Assembly: GCA_964251965.1 (NCBI GenBank)
Contig: CAXULQ010000001.1
Coordinates: 372,001-436,000, forward strand
DNA length: 64,000 nucleotides
Direction of reading: 5' to 3'
Source: Mucilaginibacter_A sp964251965
Lineage (GTDB): Bacteria; Bacteroidota; Bacteroidia; Sphingobacteriales; Sphingobacteriaceae
Shown piece after piece: positions 34,610 to 43,771 of this stretch (within the stretch, counting starts at the first letter, position 1; each line of letters begins with the position of its first letter). A program made the translations under genes and the position numbers. The notes under the pieces were generated by a model. It was given only the letters and a program-made list of their open reading frames with translations, ran no database searches and was not told where the DNA came from.

Positions 34610-35740
34610 ATGAAGTTTCAGCATATTGCCCATGACCCGCTCTGTAAAGCCAGGGCCGGAGAAATTACAACGGATCATGGAACAATACAAACACCTATTT
34701 TTATGCCGGTTGGCACTGCCGGAACGGTAAAAGCAGTCCATCAGCGAGAACTGGCCGACGATATTAAAGCCCAAATCATCCTTGGCAACACCTATCACCT
34801 TTACCTGCGGCCAGGTTTAAATACTTTAGAGCAAGCTGGCGGATTGCATAAGTTTATGAATTGGGACAAGCCGATTTTAACCGACAGTGGTGGTTATCAG
34901 GTATATTCATTGACAGATGTCCGCAAAATTAAAGAGGAAGGCGTTACTTTCCGTTCGCATATTGATGGTTCAAAACATTTGTTTACGCCAGAAAATGTAA
35001 TGGATACACAGCGTAGCATTGGCGCCGATATCATTATGGCTTTTGATGAATGTACGCCTTATCCCTGCGAATATGGTTATGCAAGAAGGTCGATTGAGAT
35101 GACACACCGTTGGTTAAAACGTTGTTGCGACAGGTTTGATTCTACCGAACCAAAATATGGCCATTCACAAACCTTGTTCCCAATTGTGCAAGGCTCAGTT
35201 TACAAAGATCTGCGCGAAAAATCAGCCGAAGTAATTGCTTCTTTTGAGCGGGAAGGAAATGCAATTGGTGGTTTATCAGTTGGAGAACCAGCGGAAGAAA
35301 TGTATGCTATGACGGAAGTAGTTTGCAATATCCTCCCACAAAACAAACCGCGTTACCTGATGGGCGTTGGCACACCTGTCAATCTATTGGAAAATATCGC
35401 TTTAGGTATTGATATGTTTGATTGCGTAATGCCAACCCGAAACGGCCGTAACGGAATGTTGTTCACCAGAAACGGAATCATCAACATTAAAAATGAAAAG
35501 TGGAAAAATGATTTTTCTGCCATTGATGGAGAGAGTACTTTGTTTGCCGATATAAATTACTCAAAGGCTTATCTTCGTCATCTAATCCATTCCGGCGAAA
35601 TGCTTGGTGCACAAATTGCTACTTTACACAACCTGCATTTTTATTTATGGCTGGTAAAAGAAGCACGCGAACAAATCATCGCCGGAACGTTTTACAACTG
35701 GAAAAATAACATGGTAAAAATGCTTGCACAACGTTTGTAA
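34610..35740 (+). CDS. tgt: tRNA-guanine transglycosylase (queuine)
   Basis: 376 aa. It exchanges the wobble guanine of GUN-anticodon tRNAs for preQ1. The nucleophile region LTDSGGYQVYSL (about 86-97), DIIMAFDECTPYP and GVGTPVNLLENIALGIDMFDCVMPTRNGRNG are present. Bacterial Tgt normally carries a CxCxxC...H zinc site near residue 300; here the segment reads NIKNEKWKNDFSAID without these cysteines, so the zinc site is absent or altered. First gene of a three-gene unit; its stop overlaps the next start by one base. Confidence 0.9.
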   Translation: MKFQHIAHDPLCKARAGEITTDHGTIQTPIFMPVGTAGTVKAVHQRELADDIKAQIILGNTYHLYLRPGLNTLEQAGGLHKFMNWDKPILTDSGGYQVYSLTDVRKIKEEGVTFRSHIDGSKHLFTPENVMDTQRSIGADIIMAFDECTPYPCEYGYARRSIEMTHRWLKRCCDRFDSTEPKYGHSQTLFPIVQGSVYKDLREKSAEVIASFEREGNAIGGLSVGEPAEEMYAMTEVVCNILPQNKPRYLMGVGTPVNLLENIALGIDMFDCVMPTRNGRNGMLFTRNGIINIKNEKWKNDFSAIDGESTLFADINYSKAYLRHLIHSGEMLGAQIATLHNLHFYLWLVKEAREQIIAGTFYNWKNNMVKMLAQRL

Positions 35741-36837
35741 TGCGGAGGCTCACAAAACGGTACCTTAAAATTATTGATTGGTATATCATCAATAAATACC
35801 TTGGCACCTTTGTTTTTACGCTTGGGATTTTCCTGGTGATTATTGTTGTTTTTGATATTTCTGAAAAATTAGATGACTTTTTAAAGCACGACCTAACTTT
35901 TTGGGATATTGTTTCGCAGTATTATTTCGGCTTTATTCCTTACTACCTTAATTACTTGTCGCCACTAATTAATTTTATTGCTGTCATTTTCTTCACAGCA
36001 AAAATGGCAGATCAAACCGAAATCGTGCCGATTTTAAGCGGAGGTGCAAGTTTTAACCGCTTTTTAAGACCTTATGCGGTTGCTTCTTCCATTATTTTTA
36101 TAGTGTCGCTGGTGTTTAATGTTTTTATTATCCCGCATACCAACAAGCTTAAAACCTCTTTCGAGTCTAAATATGTAAGCAGCGGCAATAACGAATTGAA
36201 AAACGAAGTGCACATACAATTAGATAAAAGCACTTATGTTTATGTGCAATCTTTTGATAATGTGCAGCGCACCGGCTACCAGTTCGTTTTAGAAAAATTT
36301 AACCAGGACTCGCTAAAAGAAAAAATTGTAGCTACGCGGGTTACTTATGATTCTTTAAAAAGGGTTTGGTCGATGATGGATTATTCCATTCGTTATGTAA
36401 ACGGCTTAAAAGAAAAAATGGTAAGCGGTGTTAAAAAAGATACCATTTTAGATATGCGGCCAATTGATTTTGAAACCAGAAACGATATGGATGCCATGCC
36501 ATTAAATGAATTAAACACGAATATCGAAAAAGAAAAAATACGCGGCACCGGTATTATGGTTGGTTTGCAGTATGAAAAATACCAGCGGTTTGTTTATCCG
36601 CTTTCCTCCTACATTTTAACGCTTATTGGCGTAGCTATGTCGTCCCGAAAAGTCCGCGGCGGTATAGGTTTGCCTTTAGGTATTGGCATTTTTCTTTGTT
36701 TCGCCTACATTGTTACCGTGCAATTTTCTAAAGTTTTTGCTTTAAAAGGAGGTTTGCCGGCTATCATTGCTGTTTTTATCCCTAATATTATTTTCGGTCT
36801 TTTGGGGATATACTTACTCCGAAAGGCTCCCAAATAA
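35740..36837 (+). CDS. LptF/LptG-family permease (YjgP/YjgQ)
   Basis: 365 aa. Three N-terminal helices (IINKYLGTFVFTLGIFLVIIVVF, then near 65-85 and 95-120), a periplasmic beta-jellyroll (about 125-260) and three C-terminal helices. This is the LptG-like membrane part of the LptB2FG ABC transporter that extracts lipopolysaccharide from the inner membrane. Whether it is LptF or LptG cannot be settled by eye. Its ATG overlaps the tgt stop and its stop overlaps the next start, so translation is coupled. Confidence 0.88.
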   Translation: MRRLTKRYLKIIDWYIINKYLGTFVFTLGIFLVIIVVFDISEKLDDFLKHDLTFWDIVSQYYFGFIPYYLNYLSPLINFIAVIFFTAKMADQTEIVPILSGGASFNRFLRPYAVASSIIFIVSLVFNVFIIPHTNKLKTSFESKYVSSGNNELKNEVHIQLDKSTYVYVQSFDNVQRTGYQFVLEKFNQDSLKEKIVATRVTYDSLKRVWSMMDYSIRYVNGLKEKMVSGVKKDTILDMRPIDFETRNDMDAMPLNELNTNIEKEKIRGTGIMVGLQYEKYQRFVYPLSSYILTLIGVAMSSRKVRGGIGLPLGIGIFLCFAYIVTVQFSKVFALKGGLPAIIAVFIPNIIFGLLGIYLLRKAPK

Positions 36838-37745
36838 TGAAATTCAAAGCCTCATTAAGTGAATTAGAAAAAAACCTGCTCATTCTTCATGGTACTGTTT
36901 TTATCTGGGGATTTACCGGAATCCTCGGTGCGCTAATTTCTGTTTCGGCCTTTTACCTCGTATGGTATCGGCTTTTAATTGCCTTTGTATCCCTTTTCGT
37001 ATATTTTGTTTTTGCCAGGGTGAATTTTCGGGTAAATTGGAAATCTTTTTTTCAGCTAATTTTTACAGGCGCTTTGGTAGGTATGCACTGGCTGCTTTTT
37101 TTTCAGTCGATAAAAATTTCTACCGTTTCGGTAACGTTGGTTTGCCTTTCGTCGATGACGTTGTTTACAGCCATATTTGAACCTTTAGTTACCAATAAAA
37201 ATATTTCCAAGTTAGAGATATTTGCCGGACTACTAATTATAACCGGCATTGTATTAATTTTTAAATTTGAAATTCAATACACTAAGGGTATTATTTTAGG
37301 ATTGTTGAGCGCCACTGCCGCGAGTATTTTTTCGATTATCAACTCTCAATTTGTTAAACAAAAACCAGCCCCGGTTATTGCTTTTTACGAACTATCGGGT
37401 GCTTTCTTCTGGCTCTCTTTATTTCTGCTATTTACAGGAGGTTTTAAAAATAGCCTGCAGTTAAAAAAAGACGATTTGGCCTATTTGCTTATTTTAGGTA
37501 CGGTTTGTACATCTGTGGCTTACGTTGCCGGCGTTTCTGTAATGCGGCAACTTTCTGCTTTTAAGGTTGCCCTCATTACAAATTTAGAACCTGTTTACGG
37601 TATTATTATGGCTTTTATCTTTTTCGGCGACCTTAAAAAAATGACCCCTGGTTTCTGGATTGGTGCTTTCATCATCCTTTCTACTATATTTTTATTTCCC
37701 GTAGCGCAACAAAGGATCGTTAAATACAAAACGAAAAAGTTTTAA
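36837..37745 (+). CDS. DMT-superfamily transporter (EamA)
   Basis: 302 aa with about ten helices arranged as two EamA repeats. VFIWGFTGILGALISVSAFYLVWYRLLIAF at the N-terminus and a second-repeat copy near SALFxxLEP (ALITNLEPVYGIIMAFIFFGD, about 245-265) are diagnostic. It probably exports or imports small metabolites; the substrate is unknown. Third gene of the tgt operon. Confidence 0.87.
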   Translation: MKFKASLSELEKNLLILHGTVFIWGFTGILGALISVSAFYLVWYRLLIAFVSLFVYFVFARVNFRVNWKSFFQLIFTGALVGMHWLLFFQSIKISTVSVTLVCLSSMTLFTAIFEPLVTNKNISKLEIFAGLLIITGIVLIFKFEIQYTKGIILGLLSATAASIFSIINSQFVKQKPAPVIAFYELSGAFFWLSLFLLFTGGFKNSLQLKKDDLAYLLILGTVCTSVAYVAGVSVMRQLSAFKVALITNLEPVYGIIMAFIFFGDLKKMTPGFWIGAFIILSTIFLFPVAQQRIVKYKTKKF

Positions 37746-38334
37746 TTTTTTCTGAATGTCAAGATAAATGATCTAATTCCTGATCATTTATTGCTGCTGT
37801 AGTTCCTTTCGGGATTAAAATTGAAGTTATGATCTCATACTGTTTTTATCACCTAAATTTTAGTGTATAAAAGCAATTTCCAACAAATAAATTTATTTCC
37901 TTTGAATTTTATTTCCCTTAATGTATTGTTTTCCAGCATGATGTAAAACCTACTTCTACTTCAGGTTCTGTTACACGGGTTGATTGGCAGCAATTGCGAC
38001 TAACTTTTTTAGGATTCTTTAAAAAAAGGAGGGATTCGGAATATAAAATGTTCTTTTTCAGTCGTTTAACAAACTTATTTTAAACAAACTGTTGCTATTA
38101 CTTTTGCTATTGTTTCAACGATTTTGAGTTTCGGTAAAATCAAAAATCAGTTGCCAAATTTTTTTAAAGGAGAACAAAAGCTTAACAATGTTTTACTGTT
38201 TCAATTTTATCAAATAACATACCAACAAAACATTTTTATCAAATTGTTACAGATTATTTAGTTTAAACGAAAACACTGTTTGTCGTAGCTTTAAAAAACA
38301 TCCTGCTTCAAAAAAATGTTAAGTAGCTTTAGAC
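37746..38334. other. 589-bp intergenic region
   Basis: AT-rich, no gene-sized ORF. It contains one GT-variant motif copy (37839) and a conspicuous AAAAAAAGGAGGGATT near 38020-38037, followed after about 12 bp by ATG at 38048 and an 11-codon ORF. It presumably holds the lapA-like promoter. Nothing else recognised. Confidence 0.6.
37839..37848 (+). repeat. GT-variant motif copy after the EamA gene
   Basis: CATACTGTTTTTATCACC followed by TAAATTTTAG: full variant copy with tail, 94 bp past the EamA stop. Confidence 0.6.
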
Positions 38335-38607
38335 ATGAAAGCAAAAACTTTTTTCGTTATTTTTTTAACTGTTTTGATTACCGTTGTGTTGATGCAGAAC
38401 ACTGACGAAGTAAAGTTTAAAGTTTTATTCTGGGATTTGTATTTGCCAAAATTAGTGATTTTAACGGGCGTTGCTGCAGCAGGAATTATGCTGGGGTTTA
38501 TGCTGAGGGGAAGGCCTCCACGAGCAACTAACAATAACGACATTAAAAACAATCAAACTCCTTTTGATACACTAAGTGCAGAAGACAGGGATTATATCAG
38601 CGAATAG
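38335..38607 (+). CDS. LapA-like (DUF1049) small membrane protein
   Basis: 90 aa. Two hydrophobic helices (TFFVIFLTVLITVVLMQN and LVILTGVAAAGIMLGFML) connected by NTDEVKFKVLFWDLYLPK, the standard DUF1049/LapA layout with the NxxxVxFxxxxW motif. The E. coli relative helps regulate LPS synthesis with LapB. The acidic, Asn-rich tail is unremarkable. 2 bp separate it from the next gene, so they are co-transcribed. Confidence 0.8.
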   Translation: MKAKTFFVIFLTVLITVVLMQNTDEVKFKVLFWDLYLPKLVILTGVAAAGIMLGFMLRGRPPRATNNNDIKNNQTPFDTLSAEDRDYISE

Positions 38608-38609
38608 CA

Positions 38610-39500
38610 ATGAAAGAAAAAATAGGGTTTATAGGATTAGGCAACATGGGTTTGCCCATGGCAAAAAATTTATTAAAAGCAGGTTACACTTTACAAGTTT
38701 ATAACCGCACTGCAGCAAGAGCCGAAGAATTAGATTCGGCGCAGGTTAAAGTCTGTAACTCTCCCAAAGAAGCAGCAACGGACGTACAATATGTGGTTAC
38801 AATGCTTTCTGAAGATGCCATTTTGGAAGAAGCCGTGAGCGGGGACAACGGATTGCTAAAATCTTTAAAGCCAGGTGCAGTACATATTTCTATGAGTTCT
38901 ATCTCGCCTGAAACTTCTGTTAAACTGACTGTCCTTCACCAAAAAACTGGAACGCATTATTTAGCCGCCCCTGTTTTTGGTCGCCCGGAAGCTGCAGCGG
39001 CACAAAAACTTTGGATTTGCACTTCCGGAAATTCATCGGTAAAAGAAGCATGCCAACCAATTTTGGAAAGCATGGGACAAGGTGTGGTAGATTTTGGCGA
39101 AGAACCCGGAAACGCCAACGTGGTAAAAATAACCGGCAATTTCATGATTATGGCTTCGATGGAGATGATGGCAGAAGCTTTTACTTTAGGCGAAAAGAAC
39201 GGAATCGACCCAAAAAAGCTGGCCGATTTTTTCGGATCGACTTTGTTTAACGCACCAATTTACCAGAATTACGGCAAACTCATCGCCAATAAACAATACG
39301 AGCCGGTTGGTTTTAAAGCCAGGTTAGGTTTAAAAGATGCACGTTTGGCCTTTACTTTATCTCAAAAAAGCGAAATGCCGATGCCGTTTGCAGCCGCTGT
39401 GCATAACCGTTTGCTTGCGGCAATTGCAAAAGGTTGGGGCGACCGCGATTGGGTGGAAGGTTTTGGCCACGGCGTTACTGACGATGCGGGAATTAAATAA
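38610..39500 (+). CDS. Beta-hydroxyacid dehydrogenase family (NAD(P)-dependent)
   Basis: 296 aa. N-terminal Rossmann motif GFIGLGNMGLPMAKNLL, QVYNRTAARAEEL (Asn-Arg after strand 2 suggests NADPH), the substrate-binding segment APVFGRPEAA and the catalytic Lys in VVKITGNFMIMASMEMMAEAF. It is in the 3-hydroxyisobutyrate/glyoxylate/succinic-semialdehyde reductase superfamily; the exact substrate is unclear. Convergent with ispE. Confidence 0.87.
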   Translation: MKEKIGFIGLGNMGLPMAKNLLKAGYTLQVYNRTAARAEELDSAQVKVCNSPKEAATDVQYVVTMLSEDAILEEAVSGDNGLLKSLKPGAVHISMSSISPETSVKLTVLHQKTGTHYLAAPVFGRPEAAAAQKLWICTSGNSSVKEACQPILESMGQGVVDFGEEPGNANVVKITGNFMIMASMEMMAEAFTLGEKNGIDPKKLADFFGSTLFNAPIYQNYGKLIANKQYEPVGFKARLGLKDARLAFTLSQKSEMPMPFAAAVHNRLLAAIAKGWGDRDWVEGFGHGVTDDAGIK

Positions 39501-39501
39501 T

Positions 39502-40305
39502 TTAAACATCACAAAAAACCTGGTTTTCGATTTCCAGCTCCTGCAAATCAGGTTTTTTGCTGAAAATACCAAACACCGAAGCCCCGCTCCCGCTCATCGA
39601 TGCATATAGCGCGCCGTGTTTGTACAATGCTTCTTTTATGGTATAAATTTCAGGATGATGTTGAAAAACAGACTTTTCAAAATCATTTTTAATTAAATTT
39701 TTCCATTGTTCCGCAGAAAGTTTTAAGGCTGATTTTAAAACATTTTCGGAAGCTTTAGGTTGAACGCCGCTGTAAGCTTCTGCGGTAGAAACATGGATTG
39801 GCGGCATCACCAAAACCAAATGATAGTTGGAAAGATTCATTTGTATTTCTTCAAACTGGTCGCCTTTTTCAAACGCAAACACTGGTTTATTACCGATAAA
39901 AAAAGCACAATCGGCACCCAATTGCCGCGCGTAATTTTGCATTTCTTCAACGCTTAATCCAATTTCGCAAACTTCATTTAAAAGCTTGATAAAAAAACCG
40001 GCATCGGCTGATCCTCCGCCTAAACCTGCGCCAATCGGGATGTTTTTATGCAGATGGATATTTACAAGCGGCAAATCGTGATTCTTCTTGATCAAACGAT
40101 AAGCTTTCAAACATAAATTATCAGCAGGATTTCCCGGAATAAAGTTGCCGGAAGAAGTAAAACGCAATTGATCACTTAACACAACTTCCAGCGCGTCGTG
40201 TATTTTTATCGGATAAAAAACGGTTTCGAGATTGTGATAACCATCAGCACGGCGGTTAATTATATTTAAACCAAGGTTGATTTTTGCGTTGGGAAAAACG
40301 ATCAT
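39502..40305 (-). CDS. ispE: 4-diphosphocytidyl-2-C-methyl-D-erythritol kinase
   Basis: 267 aa GHMP kinase. PNAKINLGLNIINRRADGYHNLETVF (N-terminal), PIGAGLGGGSADAGFFIKLLN (ATP-binding, about 90-110) and a C-terminal YASMSGSGASVFGIF motif are all intact. It performs the ATP-dependent step of the MEP isoprenoid pathway. Divergent from thyA. Confidence 0.94.
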   Translation of the reverse strand: MIVFPNAKINLGLNIINRRADGYHNLETVFYPIKIHDALEVVLSDQLRFTSSGNFIPGNPADNLCLKAYRLIKKNHDLPLVNIHLHKNIPIGAGLGGGSADAGFFIKLLNEVCEIGLSVEEMQNYARQLGADCAFFIGNKPVFAFEKGDQFEEIQMNLSNYHLVLVMPPIHVSTAEAYSGVQPKASENVLKSALKLSAEQWKNLIKNDFEKSVFQHHPEIYTIKEALYKHGALYASMSGSGASVFGIFSKKPDLQELEIENQVFCDV

Positions 40306-40381
40306 GCAGGTTTATAACTCTTTACTTTTACACATTTATAGGATTCCAAAAATAAATTATTTTTCTTTGTGCCGATGTAAT

Positions 40382-40391
40382 GCTTCTTTTA
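40382..40391 (+). repeat. Dispersed motif copy in the ispE-thyA gap
   Basis: AATGCTTCTTTTATCGCCC followed by AAAAATCAAC: one of the most complete copies, ending close to the thyA ATG at 40408. Confidence 0.7.
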
Positions 40392-40407
40392 TCGCCCAAA
40401 AATCAAC

Positions 40408-41202
40408 ATGAAACAATACCAGGATTTAATGCGCCACGTTTTGGAAACCGGCAACCAGAAACACGACCGTACCGGAACCGGAACGATCAGCGTTTTTGGT
40501 TACCAAATGCGTTTTGATTTGCAGCAAGGTTTCCCGGTGGTTACCACGAAAAAGCTGCATTTAAAATCCATCATCCACGAACTGCTTTGGTTTTTGAGTG
40601 GAGATACGAACATCAACTACCTGAAAGAAAATGGCGTTAAAATTTGGGATGAATGGGCGGATGCCGAAGGAAACCTCGGCCCGGTTTACGGTTACCAGTG
40701 GAGGAGCTGGCCAACGCCGGATGGAAACCACATTGACCAGATCAGTCAGGTTGTGCAGCAATTGAAGAATAATCCTGATTCGCGCCGCATGATTGTTTCT
40801 GCTTGGAATGTGGCCGATGTGAATAAAATGGCCTTGCCGCCTTGTCATTGTTTGTTCCAGTTTTATGTTGCGGATGGAAAATTATCTTGTCAGCTTTACC
40901 AACGCAGTGCTGATATTTTTCTGGGCGTTCCTTTTAATATTGCTTCTTATGCTTTGCTTACGCTGATGCTGGCGCAGGTTTGCAACCTCGAACCGGGCGA
41001 TTTTATCCACACTTTGGGTGATGCGCACATTTATAATAATCATCTGGAACAAGCGAATTTGCAATTAAGCCGCGGGCCACGAACACTTCCGGTAATGAAG
41101 CTTAACCCGGATGTAAAAGATATTTTTAGCTTTAAGTTTGATGATTTTACTTTGGAGAATTATGACCCGATGCCGCATATTAAAGCACAGGTTGCTGTTT
41201 AA
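40408..41202 (+). CDS. thyA: Thymidylate synthase (ThyA type)
   Basis: 264 aa, same length as E. coli ThyA. DRTGTGTISVFGYQMRFDL (folate/dUMP loop), the active-site cysteine in LPPCHCLFQFYV (about residue 146), QRSADIFLGVPFNIASYALL and HIYNNHLEQ are all present. It makes dTMP from dUMP with methylene-THF as donor. It starts a run of four same-strand genes ending in folA. Confidence 0.96.
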   Translation: MKQYQDLMRHVLETGNQKHDRTGTGTISVFGYQMRFDLQQGFPVVTTKKLHLKSIIHELLWFLSGDTNINYLKENGVKIWDEWADAEGNLGPVYGYQWRSWPTPDGNHIDQISQVVQQLKNNPDSRRMIVSAWNVADVNKMALPPCHCLFQFYVADGKLSCQLYQRSADIFLGVPFNIASYALLTLMLAQVCNLEPGDFIHTLGDAHIYNNHLEQANLQLSRGPRTLPVMKLNPDVKDIFSFKFDDFTLENYDPMPHIKAQVAV

Positions 41203-41212
41203 ATTAGATTAA

Positions 41213-41833
41213 ATGCTTCATCCTGATCCAAATATAATTTTTCCTTTAGATAAATATATAAACCTTGTTTTTCTAAAAAATATCATCAAAAACCCTAACA
41301 TTATCGTTGGTGATTATACTTATTATGATGATTTTGAAAACCCGGAAAACTTCCTCAAAAACGTAAAATATCATTTTGATTTTATAGGCGACAAGCTCAT
41401 CATTGGCAAGTTTTGTATGATTGCTTCCGATGTAGAATTTATTATGAACGGCGCAAACCATCTTACCAAATCCATCAGCTCTTATCCTTTTGCCATTTTT
41501 GGTAAAAGCTGGGAAAATGCGATGGATGACAAAAAATATCCCACAAAAGGAAATACCGAAGTTGGAAATGATGTTTGGATCGGTTTCAAAGCCACGATTT
41601 TGCCCGGCGTGAAAATTGGTGACGGCACCATTATTGGTTCGTGCTCAGTTGTAACAAAAGATGTTGAACCTTATTCAATTGTTGGCGGAAACCCGGCAAA
41701 AGTTATCCGAAAAAGATTTGCTGATGAAAAAATTAAAGACTTGCTCGAACTGCGTTGGTGGGATTGGGAAATCGAAAAAATAACCGCCAACGTTTCCGTT
41801 TTAACAGGTAACGATTTGGAGAGAATTGTTTAA
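41213..41833 (+). CDS. Vat/CatB-like xenobiotic O-acetyltransferase
   Basis: 206 aa left-handed beta-helix (hexapeptide repeat) protein. IIVGDYTYYDDFENPENF, LIIGKFCMIASDVEFIMNGANHL with the catalytic histidine, SSYPF, and EVGNDVWIGFKATILPGVKIGDGTIIGSCSVVTKDVEPYSIVGGNPAKVIRKRF match the Vat/CatB (type B) family that acetylates streptogramin A, chloramphenicol and other hydroxyl compounds. Chromosomal relatives often have unknown natural substrates, so antibiotic resistance is not implied. 10 bp after thyA. Confidence 0.85.
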   Translation: MLHPDPNIIFPLDKYINLVFLKNIIKNPNIIVGDYTYYDDFENPENFLKNVKYHFDFIGDKLIIGKFCMIASDVEFIMNGANHLTKSISSYPFAIFGKSWENAMDDKKYPTKGNTEVGNDVWIGFKATILPGVKIGDGTIIGSCSVVTKDVEPYSIVGGNPAKVIRKRFADEKIKDLLELRWWDWEIEKITANVSVLTGNDLERIV

Positions 41834-41873
41834 AACGTTATTTTTCTGAATCGCATCACCTATTTTTACCTTG

Positions 41874-41883
41874 TAAAAGAAGC
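41874..41883 (-). repeat. Dispersed motif copy directly before the second M1 peptidase
   Basis: TAAAAGAAGCATTTATG: the copy ends 4 bp before the ATG at 41888, so its purine-rich side lies where a ribosome would bind. Confidence 0.6.
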
Positions 41884-41887
41884 ATTT

Positions 41888-43771
41888 ATGTTCCGCAATC
41901 TAATTCTGACTACTGTTTTTATCCTGTCTTTTTTCAAAGTTGAAGCACAAACTTTGCCAATGCCACCGGACATTCAGAAAGCTTACCAAAAAGGTACGCA
42001 TTTAACAAACGGAAAGCCCGGCAAAAATTACTGGACGAATTCTGGCCGATATAATATTTCGATTACGGCGATGCCACCTAACCGAAACATCCGCGGAACG
42101 GAAGACATTACTTATTTTAATAACAGCCCCGATACGTTAAAGCAGTTGGTAATGCGCCTCGTTCAAAACATCCATAAACGCGGCGCCAGAAGAAACCCGA
42201 ACAGCCAAGCGGATACGCTGAGCAACGGAATTGTGATCGATGAATTTAAAGTAAACGGAAAAACCAAAGCTTTGCCCGATAACGAAGGCCATTACACCTG
42301 GCAAAATGTTGATTTGGATAAACATTTGCTGCCGCACGATTCTATCAAACTCTCGGTCAACTGGCATTTCTACATTTCACCGCAAAAAGGCCGTGAAGGT
42401 ATTTTGGACTCAACAACTTTCTTCCTCGCCTACTATTATCCGCGGGTTTCGGTTTATGATGATTACAACAGCTGGGATCGTTTAGATTTTACCGGCGGAC
42501 GCGAGTTTTACAACGATTTTAACAATTATTCGCTGCAAGTAACCGTTCCGAAAAACTTTGTGGTTTATGCAACCGGAACTTTGCAAAATCCAAATGAGGT
42601 TTTAAAACCGGTTTATGCGAAACGTTTAAATCAATCAATGACTGCGGATTCTGTCATTCGCATCGCTACCAAAACCGAATTACTAAACCATCAGGTTACG
42701 GCTCAAAACGCAACTAACACCTGGAAATGGATCGCTAACAATATTACCGATGTTGCTTTGGCTTTGAGCGATCATTACAATTGGGACGCCAGCAGCACGA
42801 TTGTGGACGAAAAAATAAAACGCCGCGCAAGTGTGCAGGCAGCTTATAATGATACGGCTGCGGATTTTCATCAAATGGTTCGTTATGGGCAGCATTCTTT
42901 AAACTGGTTTTCTAAAAACTGGCCCGGTGTGCCGTATCCTTTTCCAAAAACCACGATTGTTCAGGGTTTTGCCGATATGGAATACCCGATGATGGTTAAT
43001 GACGATACCAATCAGGACACAACTTTTTCCCGTTTTGTGGCCGAACATGAAATTGCGCACACCTGGTTTCCTTTTTATATGGGCATCAATGAATCGACTT
43101 ACGGTTTTATGGATGAAGGCTGGGCAACCACTTTAGAATATTTAATCGGTTTAGATGATTTAGGAAAAGAAAAAGCTTCCGAAAATTTTAAACAGTTCCG
43201 TGTTAACCGCTGGATTAAAAACCGCAATTTAAAATCGATACAAGTGCCGATTGTTACGCGCGGAGAATTAACACCAGGAAATATTTTAGGCGATAACGAA
43301 TACGGCAAGCCTGCCTTAGCTTATTTAGCTTTAAAAGATTTTCTGGGCGATGCGCTTTTCAAAAAGAGTTTGCAGGAATTTATGAACCGCTGGCATGGCA
43401 AACATCCAATCCCCTGGGATTTCTTTTATTCGATGAGCAACGCTTCGGGCAAAAACCTGGATTGGTTTTGGAACAACTGGTTTTTCTCGTCTAACTACAT
43501 CGATCTTTCCATCTCAAAACTAAATTCTACCAAAAAAGGAAACACTTTAATTGTTGATAATATTGGCGGTTTTGCAGTTCCTTTCGATGTAAATGTTGTT
43601 TATGCGGATGGTTCAACCCAAACCTTTCACCAAACACCTCAAGTTTGGGAGAAAAATCAGAAGCAAATTTCAATGCTTCTTTTATCGGCAAAAAAAATTA
43701 CTTCGGTTAGTATTGATGGCGGAATTTGGATGGATGCCGATATGAGCAACAATAAATTTGAGGTGAAATAA
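41888..43771 (+). CDS. Second M1-family metallopeptidase, exported
   Basis: 627 aa. Signal peptide FRNLILTTVFILSFFKVEAQ, then the M1 N-terminal beta domain. The zinc motif is HEIAHTWFP (H at about residue 387) and the distal Glu is in MDEGWATTLEYL. The substrate loop reads GFADMEYPMM, again without canonical GAMEN. It is related to the 781-aa peptidase at 5-7.4 kb but lacks its longer C-terminal part. The stop TAA is immediately followed by the folA ATG. Confidence 0.88.
   Translation: MFRNLILTTVFILSFFKVEAQTLPMPPDIQKAYQKGTHLTNGKPGKNYWTNSGRYNISITAMPPNRNIRGTEDITYFNNSPDTLKQLVMRLVQNIHKRGARRNPNSQADTLSNGIVIDEFKVNGKTKALPDNEGHYTWQNVDLDKHLLPHDSIKLSVNWHFYISPQKGREGILDSTTFFLAYYYPRVSVYDDYNSWDRLDFTGGREFYNDFNNYSLQVTVPKNFVVYATGTLQNPNEVLKPVYAKRLNQSMTADSVIRIATKTELLNHQVTAQNATNTWKWIANNITDVALALSDHYNWDASSTIVDEKIKRRASVQAAYNDTAADFHQMVRYGQHSLNWFSKNWPGVPYPFPKTTIVQGFADMEYPMMVNDDTNQDTTFSRFVAEHEIAHTWFPFYMGINESTYGFMDEGWATTLEYLIGLDDLGKEKASENFKQFRVNRWIKNRNLKSIQVPIVTRGELTPGNILGDNEYGKPALAYLALKDFLGDALFKKSLQEFMNRWHGKHPIPWDFFYSMSNASGKNLDWFWNNWFFSSNYIDLSISKLNSTKKGNTLIVDNIGGFAVPFDVNVVYADGSTQTFHQTPQVWEKNQKQISMLLLSAKKITSVSIDGGIWMDADMSNNKFEVK

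Noticed and set aside
38048..38083. 11-codon ORF after a strong AGGAGG sequence
   Set aside because: The Shine-Dalgarno match is unusual for Bacteroidota, but the peptide (about ten residues) has no support from context; noted only within the intergenic entry.
41213..41833. Calling the acetyltransferase an antibiotic-resistance gene
   Set aside because: Family membership alone does not show drug specificity, and the chromosomal context shows no mobile element.
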